Shown: positions 53,312 through 62,066 of the stretch, piece by piece
Numbering within the stretch: the first letter of the stretch is position 1
Layout of the letters: every line of letters begins with the position of its first letter
Source of the DNA: Duncaniella muricolitica
GTDB lineage: Bacteria; Bacteroidota; Bacteroidia; Bacteroidales; Muribaculaceae
Assembly: GCA_025808375.1 (NCBI GenBank)
Contig: CP061009.1
Coordinates: 1,240,001-1,304,000 of the forward strand
Length of the DNA: 64,000 nucleotides
Direction of reading: 5' to 3'
Program-made: the position numbers and the translations under genes
The notes under the pieces: model-generated
What the model was told of the DNA's origin: nothing
The model's input: the letters and a program-made list of their open reading frames with translations, nothing else
Databases searched by the model: none

Positions 53312-54661
53312 TCACACTACCCCAAGGCCGTAGAGAAATACGAGCCCGATGCATACGGGGGCGAGCCATCTGAGGCAAAACACCACGCATCTCACACCCA
53401 TGGCTGTGATGCGGCCTCCTCCGGCCGTGAGTTCGCCTTTCACTACCGAGCGGTCAAGTACCCAGCCGACAAATACCGAAATTATCATGCCTCCCACGGG
53501 CAGCAATATGTTGGACGATGTGTAGTCAAACAGGTCAAACAGTGTCATGCCGAATATTTTAATCCCGTCCAGTGCCCCGAACGACAGCGCGCAGAGCGTG
53601 CCGAGTGTCATGGCTATGCCTATGCTGAGGGCTGTGGCCGTTTTTCTCGACATCCCAAACTCTTCTTCAAAATAGGCTATGGTGATTTCGGCCATGGAGA
53701 TGGTCGAGGTGAGTGATGCGAGAAACAGCAGCAGGAAAAACAGTGTTGACCACACGGCTCCGCCGCTCATGTTGACAAATATCGACGGCAGGACCTCAAA
53801 CACCAGTTTGGGCCCGGCGGCCGGTTCCTGACCGAACGTAAACACCGCCGGAAAGATAATTATGCCCGCTAATATGGCCACGAGCGTGTCGAGTCCGGCA
53901 GTTATGAGCGAGGTGCGCAGCAACGGAGTGTCGCGTTTGAAATAGCTCGAATAGGTGATGAGGCATCCAAGTCCGAGACTCAGCGAGAAAAACGCCTGTC
54001 CCATGGCTCCGAGCACCACTGAGGGGGTGATTGCGCTGAAGTCTGGCATGAAGAGAAATCTCATGCCCTCGGCCGCTCCTGGCATCGTGAGCGAGTTGAC
54101 GGTGAAGAGCAGCAGTATCACAAACAGCATGGGCATCAATATGTTGCTCATGCGTTCTATACCTTTCCGCACTCCGTGTGAGAGTATGAAATAATTGACG
54201 GCAAGAAACACCAGTGTCCACACCACCGGCAGCACATCGCTTGAGGCGAAGGTGTCAAACTGAGCATGGAGCGCGTCGGCGGTCATCCTGGCCGTAAATC
54301 CTCCGGCCGATTTCACCGTGTAGTGCATGGTCCATCCGGCGACAACGGAGTAGAAGCTCAGTATGAGCACCGATGCGGCCAGTCCGATATAGCTCACCAG
54401 TCCCCAAGGCTTGCCGGGCGCGAGAACGCGGAAGGCTCCGCGTATGTTTGACCCCGTGTGACGGCCGATGATAAACTCGGCACACACCACCGGAACACCT
54501 ATTATAAATATGAAAAACAGGTCGATTATCAGAAAGGCTCCGCCGCCGTGCACCCCTGCCTCATACGGAAATCGCCATATATTTCCCAGCCCTACGGCCG
54601 AGCCTACGGTGGTGGCTATTACTCCTAATCGTGTGGCAAATTGGGTGCGGTTGTCTTTCAT
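53312..54661 (-). CDS. Sodium-dependent transporter, NSS/SNF family
   Basis: A 449-residue LeuT-fold protein with 11-12 membrane segments. The family opening is plain: TVGSAVGLGNIWRFPY with unwound TM1 residues for Na+ and substrate, followed by GGGAFLIIDLFF. Bacterial members import amino acids or related amines with Na+. It is the last gene of the minus-strand run, 17 nt after the LysM transglycosylase, so it is likely co-transcribed. The substrate cannot be inferred. Confidence 0.93.
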   Translation of the reverse strand: MKDNRTQFATRLGVIATTVGSAVGLGNIWRFPYEAGVHGGGAFLIIDLFFIFIIGVPVVCAEFIIGRHTGSNIRGAFRVLAPGKPWGLVSYIGLAASVLILSFYSVVAGWTMHYTVKSAGGFTARMTADALHAQFDTFASSDVLPVVWTLVFLAVNYFILSHGVRKGIERMSNILMPMLFVILLLFTVNSLTMPGAAEGMRFLFMPDFSAITPSVVLGAMGQAFFSLSLGLGCLITYSSYFKRDTPLLRTSLITAGLDTLVAILAGIIIFPAVFTFGQEPAAGPKLVFEVLPSIFVNMSGGAVWSTLFFLLLFLASLTSTISMAEITIAYFEEEFGMSRKTATALSIGIAMTLGTLCALSFGALDGIKIFGMTLFDLFDYTSSNILLPVGGMIISVFVGWVLDRSVVKGELTAGGGRITAMGVRCVVFCLRWLAPVCIGLVFLYGLGVV

Positions 54662-54678
54662 CTAATCGGTCGGGATTT

Positions 54679-56460
54679 TCACTTTCTGGGGCGTGCTGCC
54701 TTGCGTTTTGTCGATTTTTTTGCGGTCGATTTTTTTGTGGTCGAGGCCGTGCTGCCCTTGGCGGGTATCTTCAGTCTCTGGCCTATCTGTATGCGAGTGT
54801 TGTTTTTCTGCATGCCGTTGGCAGCCTGAATGGCTGCTACGGTGGTGCCGTATTTGCGTGCTATACGGTCGAGTGTGTCACCCTTTTTCACCTTGTGGGT
54901 AGTGGTGTGAGTGGCCTTGGTGCGCTGGGTGTTTTCTTTTGGCTTTGCCGGAGCAGCTTTGGTCTCGGTGGTCTCGGCCTTGGAGTCGGCTTTGGCTTCT
55001 GCTGATGTGTCGGTGTTGTCCTTGGGGAATACCTGTGCCACCTCTGGAGCGGCCACCACATGCACTTCGTCGGGAGTGATATGCTCCACGACCTCGATGG
55101 TCAGGCGGTCGCCCTCCTTGACCTTGCCGGCGCGCAGTTTGTTCCAGCGTTTGATGTCGGTGGCCGATACGGCATACATCTTGGCTATGTCACGCAGATT
55201 TTCACCGCGCTGTACCTCGTGGATCTTGATCACGGTGCGCTCGGTGGCCTGTGTGGCTATCTCGTGGTTGGTCTCGGCGTTGTCCGACTGGCGGCTTGCG
55301 TTGGCAAGGTTGGCCTTGCCGCCGTCAGAGGTTATTATCGAGCTTTCGCCCGCACTACCGCCGGGCTCGGCGGTAGTGCGGCGGGCATAGAGGTCCTTGT
55401 CATAATCGAGTATTCTTTTCTCGCTCATGATGTAGCTCAGACACTGCTGGGTGGGCAGTGTGAGATAGTAGGGGCGGTATGCGCCGGGTATCTGGTCTTT
55501 CAGAAACTGGGGGTTGAGCATCCTTATCTCTTCGACCGGAATGTTGAGCACCGAGGCTATCTGGTTGAAGTGCACATTCTTGTCGATGCGCACGGTGTCA
55601 GTGGTGAGATGACGTTTCACAATTGTGGGCGAGATGCCGTGCTGGCGGTAATAGTTCATCACGTAGTTGGCGGCGATGAATGCTGGCACATATCCGCGTG
55701 TCTCGGCGGGCAGATAGTTGTATATCTCCCAGAAATCTTTTTTCTCGTCCTTGATTTCCTCGCTGTCACCGCTTGCACGGCGCAGGGCTTTGTTGACGTT
55801 GCCGGGGCCGCAGTTATAGGCGGCGATGGCGAGCGACCAGTCGTTGTAGATGTCATGGAGCTGCTTGAGATAGCGGGCGGCGTTGCGCGAGGATATGCGC
55901 GGGTCGCGGCGTTCGTCGACGAGCGAGTTGATTTCCATGCCCAGTCCTTTGGCTGTCGCTGGCATGAACTGCCACAGGCCTACGGCTCCGGCGCGCGACA
56001 CGGCGTTGGGGTTGATGGCCGATTCGATGACGGGAAGATATTCCAGCTCGAGGGGCATCCCTTCCTTGAGTAGCTCCTCCTCAAAGAAACGTCCGTAATA
56101 ATTGTGAAGCGCGAGCATGTCGGCCACAAGTCCTCGCTTGCGTGTGAGATACATGTCTATATAGTTGCCTACTATCGAGTTGTAGGGAAGGTCTATCACT
56201 GTAGGCAGCTTGGCCAGACGCTTCTCATACTCGGTGGCGGTGGCTGTGGTTGAGTTGCCGGTGTCGATGCCGGGCACCACGTAGTTTTTCAGATAGAAGT
56301 TCTCCTCAAGCAGTCGTGTCTGTGTCTCGAAACTCTCGGGGGCTATGATATTGTCGTCGGTGATGGAGTGACGAAATTCGAGTATTGATGGCAGTGAGGC
56401 GGCCGAAACCATAAGGCTGCCGCTCAGTCCGAGAATCAGAGTTATAAAGGTTTGTTTCAT
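54679..56460 (-). CDS. Lytic transglycosylase with LysM domains (MltD-like)
   Basis: A 593-residue envelope protein. The signal peptide is about 1-21. An SLT domain (about 125-260) has the catalytic Glu in VIESAINPNAVS and GAVGLWQFMPATAKGLG. One LysM-like segment is at about 415-460 (HEVQRGENLRDIAKMYAVSA) and another at about 525-570 (HKVKKGDTLDRIARKYGTTV). The C-terminus is a Lys/Arg-rich tail. It cuts glycan strands of peptidoglycan. ATG 56460 opens the signal peptide. It sits downstream of parA-parB-DUF5683, a recurrent order in Bacteroidales. Confidence 0.93.
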   Translation of the reverse strand: MKQTFITLILGLSGSLMVSAASLPSILEFRHSITDDNIIAPESFETQTRLLEENFYLKNYVVPGIDTGNSTTATATEYEKRLAKLPTVIDLPYNSIVGNYIDMYLTRKRGLVADMLALHNYYGRFFEEELLKEGMPLELEYLPVIESAINPNAVSRAGAVGLWQFMPATAKGLGMEINSLVDERRDPRISSRNAARYLKQLHDIYNDWSLAIAAYNCGPGNVNKALRRASGDSEEIKDEKKDFWEIYNYLPAETRGYVPAFIAANYVMNYYRQHGISPTIVKRHLTTDTVRIDKNVHFNQIASVLNIPVEEIRMLNPQFLKDQIPGAYRPYYLTLPTQQCLSYIMSEKRILDYDKDLYARRTTAEPGGSAGESSIITSDGGKANLANASRQSDNAETNHEIATQATERTVIKIHEVQRGENLRDIAKMYAVSATDIKRWNKLRAGKVKEGDRLTIEVVEHITPDEVHVVAAPEVAQVFPKDNTDTSAEAKADSKAETTETKAAPAKPKENTQRTKATHTTTHKVKKGDTLDRIARKYGTTVAAIQAANGMQKNNTRIQIGQRLKIPAKGSTASTTKKSTAKKSTKRKAARPRK

Positions 56461-56549
56461 CGTTGGATGGAGTGATATGTTGACTTTCCGCACTCTTGCC
56501 GGATGATTGCCTCATGCGGGAGCGGGGATGAATGGATGTGGTGATTGTT

Positions 56550-57455
56550 TCAGAAATTCAAGGCCCAGTATAACCCGATACTCGGGCGCGTAGAGCCGTT
56601 GCGCAGGTCATTGTTCATCAGTGCCGGCGCGACGTCCATCGACAGCGACGGACTTATATCAAAATGTGCCAATTGTGCGTCGACATAAGCGTCGACCATT
56701 GCCAGCAGATAGACGCCTACCATACATATGATACACAGGTCGCGGTTGCGCCTGAAATAGTTTTTGCGGGTACGCAACAGACTGGTGAGCCATGCATGGT
56801 CGAGGTCCTCTTCCTTGACGGTAGGGGCGAAAAAGTCCATGTAGCTCTTGGTAGTCGGGTCGTTGTCCATGATGTCGCTGTAGGCCGTGGTGTAGTCGCT
56901 GAGCATGGTATTGTTCCATGAGGTGGCGTAGCCGAGTCCCATGAATGCTCCGATGACGATGGGCAGTTTCCAGTAGCGGCGGTTGTAGAGCTGGCCGAGG
57001 CCGGGAAACAGTGCCGACATCCACACGGCTTTGGTCGGATCGGGCATAAATTCAAACCGTCGTTCGGCATATTCCGACGGAGCTACCATTACGGAGTCGA
57101 TCGGCATTATGGCAAGCGAGTCGCCCGAGACTGCGAGACTGTCGCCCACAACCATGACGGGCACGCCCGAAGGCCGGCCGAGCGATATGGAGTCGGGCAT
57201 CTCGCTGATGGGTGAGGTGGGGCGGCGTTGCGGACGCACCGGTCGGTTGCGCCGCGGGGTGTCGCTTACGGGCTCGTCGACGGTCACAGCCGGAGTGTCG
57301 GCCGTTACTGCGGGAGTCTCGGGTGTGGCGGTCTCGGGCTCCGAGGCCTGTGCGTATACACCCAACGACCCGGCAAACGCAAACAGGAGTGCGATGACCG
57401 GAGCCGCTATGGAGTGACGTATATATGTAGCTTTAGTTTCCTTGCAGGGATACAT
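56550..57455 (-). CDS. DUF5683 domain protein
   Basis: A 301-residue protein with an N-terminal hydrophobic segment (about 15-35, likely a signal) and a Thr/Pro/Val-rich low-complexity stretch at 36-70 with an RRNRPVRPQRRP block. The DUF5683 core (about 140-300) has AVWMSALFPGLGQLYNRRYWK and two short hydrophobic segments. Function unknown; it is regularly found between parB and an MltD-like gene in Bacteroidales. It starts 9 nt after parB. Confidence 0.88.
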   Translation of the reverse strand: MYPCKETKATYIRHSIAAPVIALLFAFAGSLGVYAQASEPETATPETPAVTADTPAVTVDEPVSDTPRRNRPVRPQRRPTSPISEMPDSISLGRPSGVPVMVVGDSLAVSGDSLAIMPIDSVMVAPSEYAERRFEFMPDPTKAVWMSALFPGLGQLYNRRYWKLPIVIGAFMGLGYATSWNNTMLSDYTTAYSDIMDNDPTTKSYMDFFAPTVKEEDLDHAWLTSLLRTRKNYFRRNRDLCIICMVGVYLLAMVDAYVDAQLAHFDISPSLSMDVAPALMNNDLRNGSTRPSIGLYWALNF

Positions 57456-57464
57456 TGCGTGGGG

Positions 57465-58352
57465 TTACTGTTTTGCTGTGTCAAAGATAGCAATTAATCT
57501 TTGTAGTTCATCATCGTTGCGAAACGAGAAGGAGATTTTTCCTTTGCCTGAAGCGTCACACGACACTTTCACGGGGGTCGAGAAGCGGTGTGAGAGGTGG
57601 TCTCTTAAAATATCAAAATCTTTGTTAGAAAACCTTTTATCGTCCTTCTTTTCGGGATTTTCACCGTTGAGTGCGGCCTGCTGATACTTTTTGGCAAGCT
57701 CCTCGACACGTCTCACCGACAGGCCTTGGGCGAGTATCTCATTGTAGAGTTTCAGTTGCAGCTTGGGGTCGTCGATGCTCAGCAGGGCACGTGCGTGGCC
57801 CATGTCGATGCGGCGGTCGCGCAGGCCGAGCTGCACCTCGGCCGGCAGACGCAGCAGACGCAGAAAGTTGGCCACAGTGGCGCGCTTTTTGCCTATGCGT
57901 TCGCTCAGCCGCTCCTGTGTCAGATCGTAGCGGTCGATGAGTTTCTTGAATGTCAGTGCTATCTCTATGGCGTTGAGGTCCTCGCGCTGTATGTTTTCGA
58001 TGAGGGCCATCTCGGTCATTGTGGCGTCGTCGGCCGTGCGTATGTAGGCCGGCACGGTGGAGAGTCCGGCCATGAGGGCGGCGCGGTAGCGTCGTTCGCC
58101 GGCTATGATCTGATAGGTGTCGGGACCTGTCTTGCGCAGCGATATGGGCTGTATGATGCCATATTCGCGCACCGAGCGGCTCAGCTCCTCCAGAGCCTCT
58201 TCGTCAAAAATCGTACGGGGCTGGTCGGGGTTGGGCGAGATGCGTGAGATTTCGATTTCGTTGATTGCCGAGGCGTCGCGTGCGGGCGCGTCATCCATGG
58301 CTATGAGTGAGTCGAGTCCGCGTCCGAGGGCGGGTCGTTTGCTTGGTGGCAT
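57465..58352 (-). CDS. parB: Chromosome-partitioning protein ParB
   Basis: A 295-residue ParB/Spo0J. The N-terminus has the LGRGLDSLI motif, then the CTP-binding ParB domain with GERRYRAALMAG and ENIQREDLN, a helix-turn-helix region (LSERIGKKRATVANFLRLLRLP) and a C-terminal dimer domain ending FDTAKQ. It loads on parS and slides as a clamp to help origin segregation. It is 48 nt downstream of parA. I found no clear parS within the window. Confidence 0.96.
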   Translation of the reverse strand: MPPSKRPALGRGLDSLIAMDDAPARDASAINEIEISRISPNPDQPRTIFDEEALEELSRSVREYGIIQPISLRKTGPDTYQIIAGERRYRAALMAGLSTVPAYIRTADDATMTEMALIENIQREDLNAIEIALTFKKLIDRYDLTQERLSERIGKKRATVANFLRLLRLPAEVQLGLRDRRIDMGHARALLSIDDPKLQLKLYNEILAQGLSVRRVEELAKKYQQAALNGENPEKKDDKRFSNKDFDILRDHLSHRFSTPVKVSCDASGKGKISFSFRNDDELQRLIAIFDTAKQ

Positions 58353-58400
58353 ATTTCGGTCGGTGGTGAGATTCTGTTAGTGATGTGAGGCGTCGGGCTC

Positions 58401-59165
58401 TCAGGAGTTTTTGGCTATCAGCTCCTTGGCCAGCGAGATGTGTGATGTGGCTCCGCGCGACAGAGGGTCGTAGAGTATGACGGGCAGACCGTGGCTCGGG
58501 GCTTCGCTCAGACGTATGTTGCGGGGTATCACCGTGTCAAACACCATGGCTCCGAAGTGGCCTTTGAGCTCCTCGTATATCTGGTTGGCCAGGCGCAGGC
58601 GTGCGTCATACATCGTGAGCAGAAATCCCTCGATTTCGAGCGACGGATTGAGTCGCGACTTGATGATGCGGATGGTGTTGAGCAGCTTGGTGATGCCTTC
58701 GAGTGCGAAATATTCGGCCTGTACGGGTATTATCACCGAGTCAGCGGCCGTGAGGGCGTTGACGGTGATGAGTCCGAGCGAGGGGGAGCAGTCGATGAGT
58801 ATGTAGTCATATTTCTGTGCCAACGGTGCGATGGCTCTTTTGAGCACGTTTTCGCGCGCCTGTTTGTTGATAAGCTCTATCTCGGCTCCGGCCAGGTCGA
58901 TGCGTGAGCCTATGAGGTCAAGACGCTCACAGCATGTGGCCACCTGCGAGCCGTCCATGGGATAGTCGTCGACAAGGCACTCATAGATTGACGACGGCAT
59001 TTTTTTGGGGTCAATGCCGTAGCCCGACGTGGCGTTGGCCTGCGGGTCGGCGTCGATGATGAGCGTGCGTTTACCCTCGGCCGCGAGTGAGGCCGCGAGA
59101 TTGATGGTGGTGGTGGTTTTACCCACTCCGCCTTTCTGATTGGCTATGGCGATGATTTTACCCAT
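58401..59165 (-). CDS. parA: Chromosome-partitioning ATPase ParA (Soj)
   Basis: A 254-residue ParA ATPase. The deviant Walker A is at residues 9-17 (QKGGVGKTTT), the A-prime/DxD site is IDADPQANATSG, and Walker B is LIDCSPSLGL. It lacks the long N-terminus of plasmid ParA, so it is the chromosomal Soj type. First of parA-parB-DUF5683-mltD-NSS, with its own promoter. Confidence 0.96.
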   Translation of the reverse strand: MGKIIAIANQKGGVGKTTTTINLAASLAAEGKRTLIIDADPQANATSGYGIDPKKMPSSIYECLVDDYPMDGSQVATCCERLDLIGSRIDLAGAEIELINKQARENVLKRAIAPLAQKYDYILIDCSPSLGLITVNALTAADSVIIPVQAEYFALEGITKLLNTIRIIKSRLNPSLEIEGFLLTMYDARLRLANQIYEELKGHFGAMVFDTVIPRNIRLSEAPSHGLPVILYDPLSRGATSHISLAKELIAKNS

Positions 59166-59228
59166 ATCTTCGGTTTAGCGTGCCGCGCCGGTCCAAGTGT
59201 TTGACTCTGAGCGCGTGATTTGAACATG

Positions 59229-59258
59229 CAAAGTAAGAAAAAATATGTCGAAAATCAA
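59229..59258 (-). promoter_or_regulatory. Promoter of the parA operon
   Basis: Minus-strand TTG (59256-59258), 19 nt, TTACTTTG (59229-59236), 63 nt before the parA ATG. One mismatch in the -7 box. Confidence 0.6.
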
Positions 59259-59344
59259 TGCCGGATAGTAACAAAACGTGTTAAAATGTTGAAAACTTTT
59301 TTCGGCCGGCTCTTTCAGTCGTCTTTTTCGGCCGTCACGTTTTT

Positions 59345-60652
59345 TTACCAACTGCCGCCGGCACCGCCGCCGCCGGTGTGACCGCCTCCGAATGAGCCAC
59401 CGCCAAACGAGCCACCGCCCATGCCGCCTCCGCGCCCGCCCAGCGCGCTGCCGAGTATGGCTCCGGCCGCGAGCGCGCTGTCGTCACGTTTTCGTTCGAT
59501 TTTAAATCGTTTCTCGGTATGGTTGCCACAGTTGCGGCAATAATATATGTCTACACCCTCGCCCTGGCTGCGTGTGGTGGCCGGGCGCAGTATGCGGCGG
59601 TCAGACAGGCTCATGGTGCGGGCATGGCAGCGCGGACACTCTATGAAACGTGTGGAACGGTTGACATAGGGGTAGATGTCGGTCTGGGCACACTGCGGGC
59701 AATGCCAAACGTCATAGTCCACCGAATTGAGCCGCTCCTCGAGGTCCTGCGAGGGGGAGAGGTAGTCGTTGTCGTGCACTTCGTCGATGAGTTTCATGCG
59801 GGTGCCGCAGTGTGAGCACACGCGCTTGTGGCGTCTTACGCGATACATCTTCCATGAGAGCAGACCAAACGGGATGGCTCCGAGTCCGAGTGTGACAAAG
59901 GCCACGATGGCCGCCGGGAGCCATAGGGTGTTGAGACGACGCCAACGCTCCACGTCGTCGACATGGCGCGTCTTGAAGATGAAGTAGATGACTATCGCAA
60001 GCATGATTGCGGCAATGAAGCCGGCTATCTTGAGAAAGAAGGCAAACACCTCTTCGCCGTTGAAGTCCGACATACCTGTTGTTACGCGGCTGTCGTTGGC
60101 CTGTCCCGACATGAGCTCGTCGCGCACCGACGGGTCGATGATTACCTCCGAGAGTCGGGCCACGGCGGCCTCGACACCTCCGTCATAGTCACCCTGGCGG
60201 AAATAAGGATACATGTTCTCGCGGATGATGCGTCCGGCTATGATGTCGGGCACCGCGCCCTCTACTCCGTAGCCGGTGCGTATCTGCACTTTCCTGTCAT
60301 CGCGGGCCACCAGCAGGAGCAGTCCGTTGTCTTTGTCGCTTTTGCCTATGCCCCATTTCTCAAACAGCGCGGTGGCAAACTCTTCGGGTGTCATCGAGGG
60401 GTCGATGCTGTCGATGGCCACCACGACAAGTTCGACCGAACTCTTGTCCCACAGGTCGGCGATAGCCCTGTTGAGACGAGCTTCGGCCTGTGGCGAGAGC
60501 ACTCCTGAGGGATTTGATACGTAGCGCGTGCGTGAGGCTACGTGTACGTTAGGCACTTCGTCGACTGTCATGGCCTGAGAGGCCAGTGTTACAAATATGC
60601 TCACCAGCAGTGCGAGCAGACGGGCAGGGCGTTGTATCATCTGATGTATCAT
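59345..60652 (-). CDS. TPM-domain (YgcG-like) membrane protein with four CxxC knuckles
   Basis: A 435-residue envelope protein. Signal peptide about 1-27. A TPM phosphatase-like domain follows at about 45-165 (YVSNPSGVLSPQAEARLNRA; DDRKVQIRTGYGVEGAVPD). Two membrane segments lie at about 195-220 and 230-255. A cytoplasmic-side region has four CxxC pairs (CSHC, CPQC, CPRC, CRNC), enough for two zinc ribbons. A Gly/Ser-rich tail (GGGMGGGSFGGGSFGGGH) ends in GGSW, the usual YgcG-like end. Function unknown. It begins 7 nt after the dgt stop. Confidence 0.88.
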   Translation of the reverse strand: MIHQMIQRPARLLALLVSIFVTLASQAMTVDEVPNVHVASRTRYVSNPSGVLSPQAEARLNRAIADLWDKSSVELVVVAIDSIDPSMTPEEFATALFEKWGIGKSDKDNGLLLLVARDDRKVQIRTGYGVEGAVPDIIAGRIIRENMYPYFRQGDYDGGVEAAVARLSEVIIDPSVRDELMSGQANDSRVTTGMSDFNGEEVFAFFLKIAGFIAAIMLAIVIYFIFKTRHVDDVERWRRLNTLWLPAAIVAFVTLGLGAIPFGLLSWKMYRVRRHKRVCSHCGTRMKLIDEVHDNDYLSPSQDLEERLNSVDYDVWHCPQCAQTDIYPYVNRSTRFIECPRCHARTMSLSDRRILRPATTRSQGEGVDIYYCRNCGNHTEKRFKIERKRDDSALAAGAILGSALGGRGGGMGGGSFGGGSFGGGHTGGGGAGGSW

Positions 60653-60659
60653 CCTTGTG

Positions 60660-62024
60660 TCAGTTGTTGATCTTGAGACTCATGCCGTTGAGACGGCGAT
60701 AGAGGTCGAGGGCATAGACGTCGGTCATGCCCGAGATGTGGTCGAGCACGGCCTGTATTTTGCCGTAGAGGGTAGGGGCGTTTATTTCATATTGCTCGGG
60801 CACTTTGGCCAGGAGCAGACGCGAGTAGTTGAGTGTCGGGTCGGTGACGGCTTTGACCAGCTCGTCAATCAGAAACGAGATGATGCGCGTGCCGGCAAGT
60901 TCGATTTCGACCACATCGTTTGCGCAGTAAATCTTTTCCCACGACAGCGACTCGCAGCGTCGGTAGCCCTCCTTTTCGAGCGGGGTGATGTGGTCGAGCA
61001 GACTGCCGCGAAATGTGCCGCCGAGTATCTCCTCCTCATGAGCGGCAAAGGCGTCGGCGCAACGGTCGACCAGCACTCCCACGATGCATGAGCGCAGATA
61101 GGATATCTTTTCGTTGGGGTCGTCTACGTGGCTCATCACCTTGAGCATATGTTCCTGCCGTTCTTGGGGAAAGTAGCCCAGCAGCAGGGGGATTACCTCG
61201 CCGGTGGTGAGTATCTTGAGCTTATGGGCGTCCTCGATATCCATTATCTCATAACAGATGTCGTCGGCCGCCTCGACTATATAGACCAGCGGGTGGCGCG
61301 AGTAGCGGGTGGTGTCGTCGGGCGATGCGAGACGCAGCATGCCCAGCTCGTCGGCCACTTTTATGAAGTCGGCATGTTCCGACGAGAAAAATCCAAACTT
61401 GCCGTGGCTTCCGGCAAGTGTCGACTCGAAGGGATATTTGACTATCGAGGCTAGTGTGGAGTAGGTCATTGCAAATCCTCCCTGGCGGCGTCCGTTGAAG
61501 CGGTGGGTGAGCAGTCGGAAAGCATTGGCGTTGCCCTCGAAGTGGGTCAGGTCGTTCCATTCGCGCTCGCTCAGGTGCTCTCTGAACCGCAGTCCGGCCC
61601 CTTCGCTGAAGTAGGCCTGTATGGCTTTCTCGCCCGAGTGGCCAAACGGCGGATTGCCCAGGTCGTGGGCCAGGCAGGCTGCCGCCACGATGTCGCCGAG
61701 ATAGTTGAGCGAGTCGAGCACTTCGGGCGCGTCGGCATAGCGCGGGCGCAGGCGTATGGCCACCTCGTTGGCAAGCGAGCGTCCTACACACGACACCTCG
61801 AGGCTGTGGGTCAGACGGTTGTGTACAAATATGCTGCCGGGGAGGGGGAAGACCTGTGTCTTGTTCTGCAGACGGCGGAAGGGCGAGGAAAACACGAGCC
61901 GGTCAAAGTCGCGTTGAAAGTCGTTGCGCGCTCCCGGCTTGGGGTCGTGGTAATGTTCAAGCCCAAACCGTTTGTCGGAAATCAGCTTGTCCCATTTCAT
62001 GGTGTCGGAAGTATAGTCAGACAT
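60660..62024 (-). CDS. dgt: Deoxyguanosinetriphosphate triphosphohydrolase
   Basis: A 454-residue HD-domain enzyme that cleaves dNTPs to nucleoside and triphosphate. The early RLQNKTQVFPL and NRLTHSLEVSCVGR blocks and the HD motif AHDLGNPPFGHSGE are clear. Length fits. Start ATG 62024; a second Met is 8 codons in. It is 42 nt after the BT_3928-like gene and 7 nt before the TPM gene, suggesting one operon. Confidence 0.95.
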   Translation of the reverse strand: MSDYTSDTMKWDKLISDKRFGLEHYHDPKPGARNDFQRDFDRLVFSSPFRRLQNKTQVFPLPGSIFVHNRLTHSLEVSCVGRSLANEVAIRLRPRYADAPEVLDSLNYLGDIVAAACLAHDLGNPPFGHSGEKAIQAYFSEGAGLRFREHLSEREWNDLTHFEGNANAFRLLTHRFNGRRQGGFAMTYSTLASIVKYPFESTLAGSHGKFGFFSSEHADFIKVADELGMLRLASPDDTTRYSRHPLVYIVEAADDICYEIMDIEDAHKLKILTTGEVIPLLLGYFPQERQEHMLKVMSHVDDPNEKISYLRSCIVGVLVDRCADAFAAHEEEILGGTFRGSLLDHITPLEKEGYRRCESLSWEKIYCANDVVEIELAGTRIISFLIDELVKAVTDPTLNYSRLLLAKVPEQYEINAPTLYGKIQAVLDHISGMTDVYALDLYRRLNGMSLKINN

Positions 62025-62066
62025 AGCGGTCGTTGAGGATGGATTGTGGTTAAGGCTGACGGGTGT

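Noticed and set aside
53270..53716. 148-codon plus-strand frame near the transporter's end
   Set aside because: Mostly antisense to the NSS gene, His/Tyr-rich composition, no domain.
57465..59165. parS sites near parA-parB
   Set aside because: No TGTTTCACGTGAAACA-like 16-mer was seen by eye here or elsewhere in the window.
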